Assembly (NCBI RefSeq): GCF_937936435.1
Contig: NZ_CALDDG010000016.1
Coordinates: 1 to 6,185, forward strand
Source of the DNA: an uncultured Sulfuricurvum sp.
GTDB taxonomy: Bacteria > Campylobacterota > Campylobacteria > Campylobacterales > Sulfurimonadaceae
DNA length: 6,185 bases
Reading direction: 5' to 3'
Position numbers and translations under genes: made by a program
In this document: positions 5,939 to 6,185 of the stretch, in pieces
How the letters are laid out: each line of letters starts with the position of its first letter
Position numbering within the stretch: position 1 is the stretch's first letter
Notes under the pieces: generated by a model
Told to the model about the DNA's origin: nothing
The model's database searches: none
What the model saw: the letters and a program-made list of their open reading frames with translations, nothing else

Positions 5939-6185
5939 TTGTCTGATTTTACACTTGTGTTACTTGCAGCAGGTAACTCAACCCGTTTTAAAATACCGGT
6001 TAAAAAACAATGGCTACGAATCGGCCATGATCCGCTATGGTTTTATGTTACTAACCGTATCAAAGAATCTCTTCCCGATATTGCCGTCGTCCTCGCAGCC
6101 CATCCCGACGAAGTGCCGTTTATGTCCAGCATGTGCGATTTTACGGTCGTTTCCGGCGGAGAAACACGACAGCAATCACTGAAAA
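5939..6185 (+). CDS. ispD: 2-C-methyl-D-erythritol 4-phosphate cytidylyltransferase, N-terminal part (probably bifunctional IspDF)
   Basis: Activates methylerythritol phosphate with CTP in the non-mevalonate isoprenoid pathway; cytoplasmic. The visible 82 residues start at a TTG with AGGA six bases upstream. The nucleotide-binding N-terminal motif LVLLAAGNSTRF (6-17) is followed by KKQW (22-25) and PLW (32-34). SGGETRQQSLK (72-82) matches the conserved Gly-rich, Arg/Ser segment of the family. R16 and K22/K23 correspond to the usual CTP-binding Arg and Lys. The gene is cut by the window end. Campylobacterota usually fuse IspD to IspF, so the full gene may be ispDF, but the IspF part is not visible. 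It is divergent from thiC and shares its promoter region. Confidence 0.9.
   Translation, partial: MSDFTLVLLAAGNSTRFKIPVKKQWLRIGHDPLWFYVTNRIKESLPDIAVVLAAHPDEVPFMSSMCDFTVVSGGETRQQSLK

Noticed and set aside
5955..6182. A 75-codon frame on the + strand near the right end
   Set aside because: It is in a different frame from ispD, whose conserved motifs are obvious in the frame starting at 5939.
1..6185. Mobile elements, CRISPR arrays, defence or toxin-antitoxin genes
   Set aside because: No transposase, terminal repeats, repeat-spacer pattern or small toxin-antitoxin pair is visible; the genes are ordinary chromosomal ones.

Overview
The window reads as a chromosomal segment from a Campylobacterota (epsilonproteobacterial) organism with moderate G+C, most like a Sulfuricurvum-type chemolithotroph. 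This rests on the short ThiC (458 residues), an Mrp typical of the group, an IspD whose N-terminus looks like the Campylobacterota IspDF type, and multi-input GGDEF sensors. The genus is an inference from gene style and base composition, not a search result. I see no mobile element, CRISPR array, tRNA or rRNA.

Region 1 (1-3044) holds two related GGDEF signalling proteins facing each other. The + strand gene enters from outside the window and ends at 1254; it has an intact diguanylate cyclase active site and inhibitory site. The - strand gene (3044-1251) is complete: membrane anchor, periplasmic domain with a c-type heme motif (CLSCH), second membrane segment, HAMP-like linker, cysteine-rich GAF-like domain, then a GGDEF domain whose signature has decayed to SGDTF while the inhibitory RxxD site remains. 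Both share the cysteine-rich domain, so they look like diverged paralogs. Their stop codons overlap in one palindromic TTAA.

Region 2 (3045-3147) is a short gap with a candidate terminator for the mrp transcript and a candidate promoter for the heme-GGDEF gene.

Region 3 (3148-5719, - strand) is a two-gene unit, thiC then mrp, with 22 bases between them. ThiC is the iron-sulfur radical-SAM enzyme making the pyrimidine half of thiamine; Mrp/ApbC is an iron-sulfur carrier ATPase whose loss in Salmonella impairs the ThiC step, so the pairing makes functional sense. This Mrp lacks the usual CxxC and instead ends in a Cys/His-rich tail.

Region 4 (5720-5938) is the divergent intergenic region. It carries candidate promoters for both sides, a thiC leader able to fold into three consecutive hairpins (the last terminator-like), and an 11-base direct repeat sitting once just upstream of each gene's ribosome binding site.

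Region 5 (5939-6185, + strand) is the start of ispD (isoprenoid precursor synthesis), probably beginning at TTG and running out of the window.
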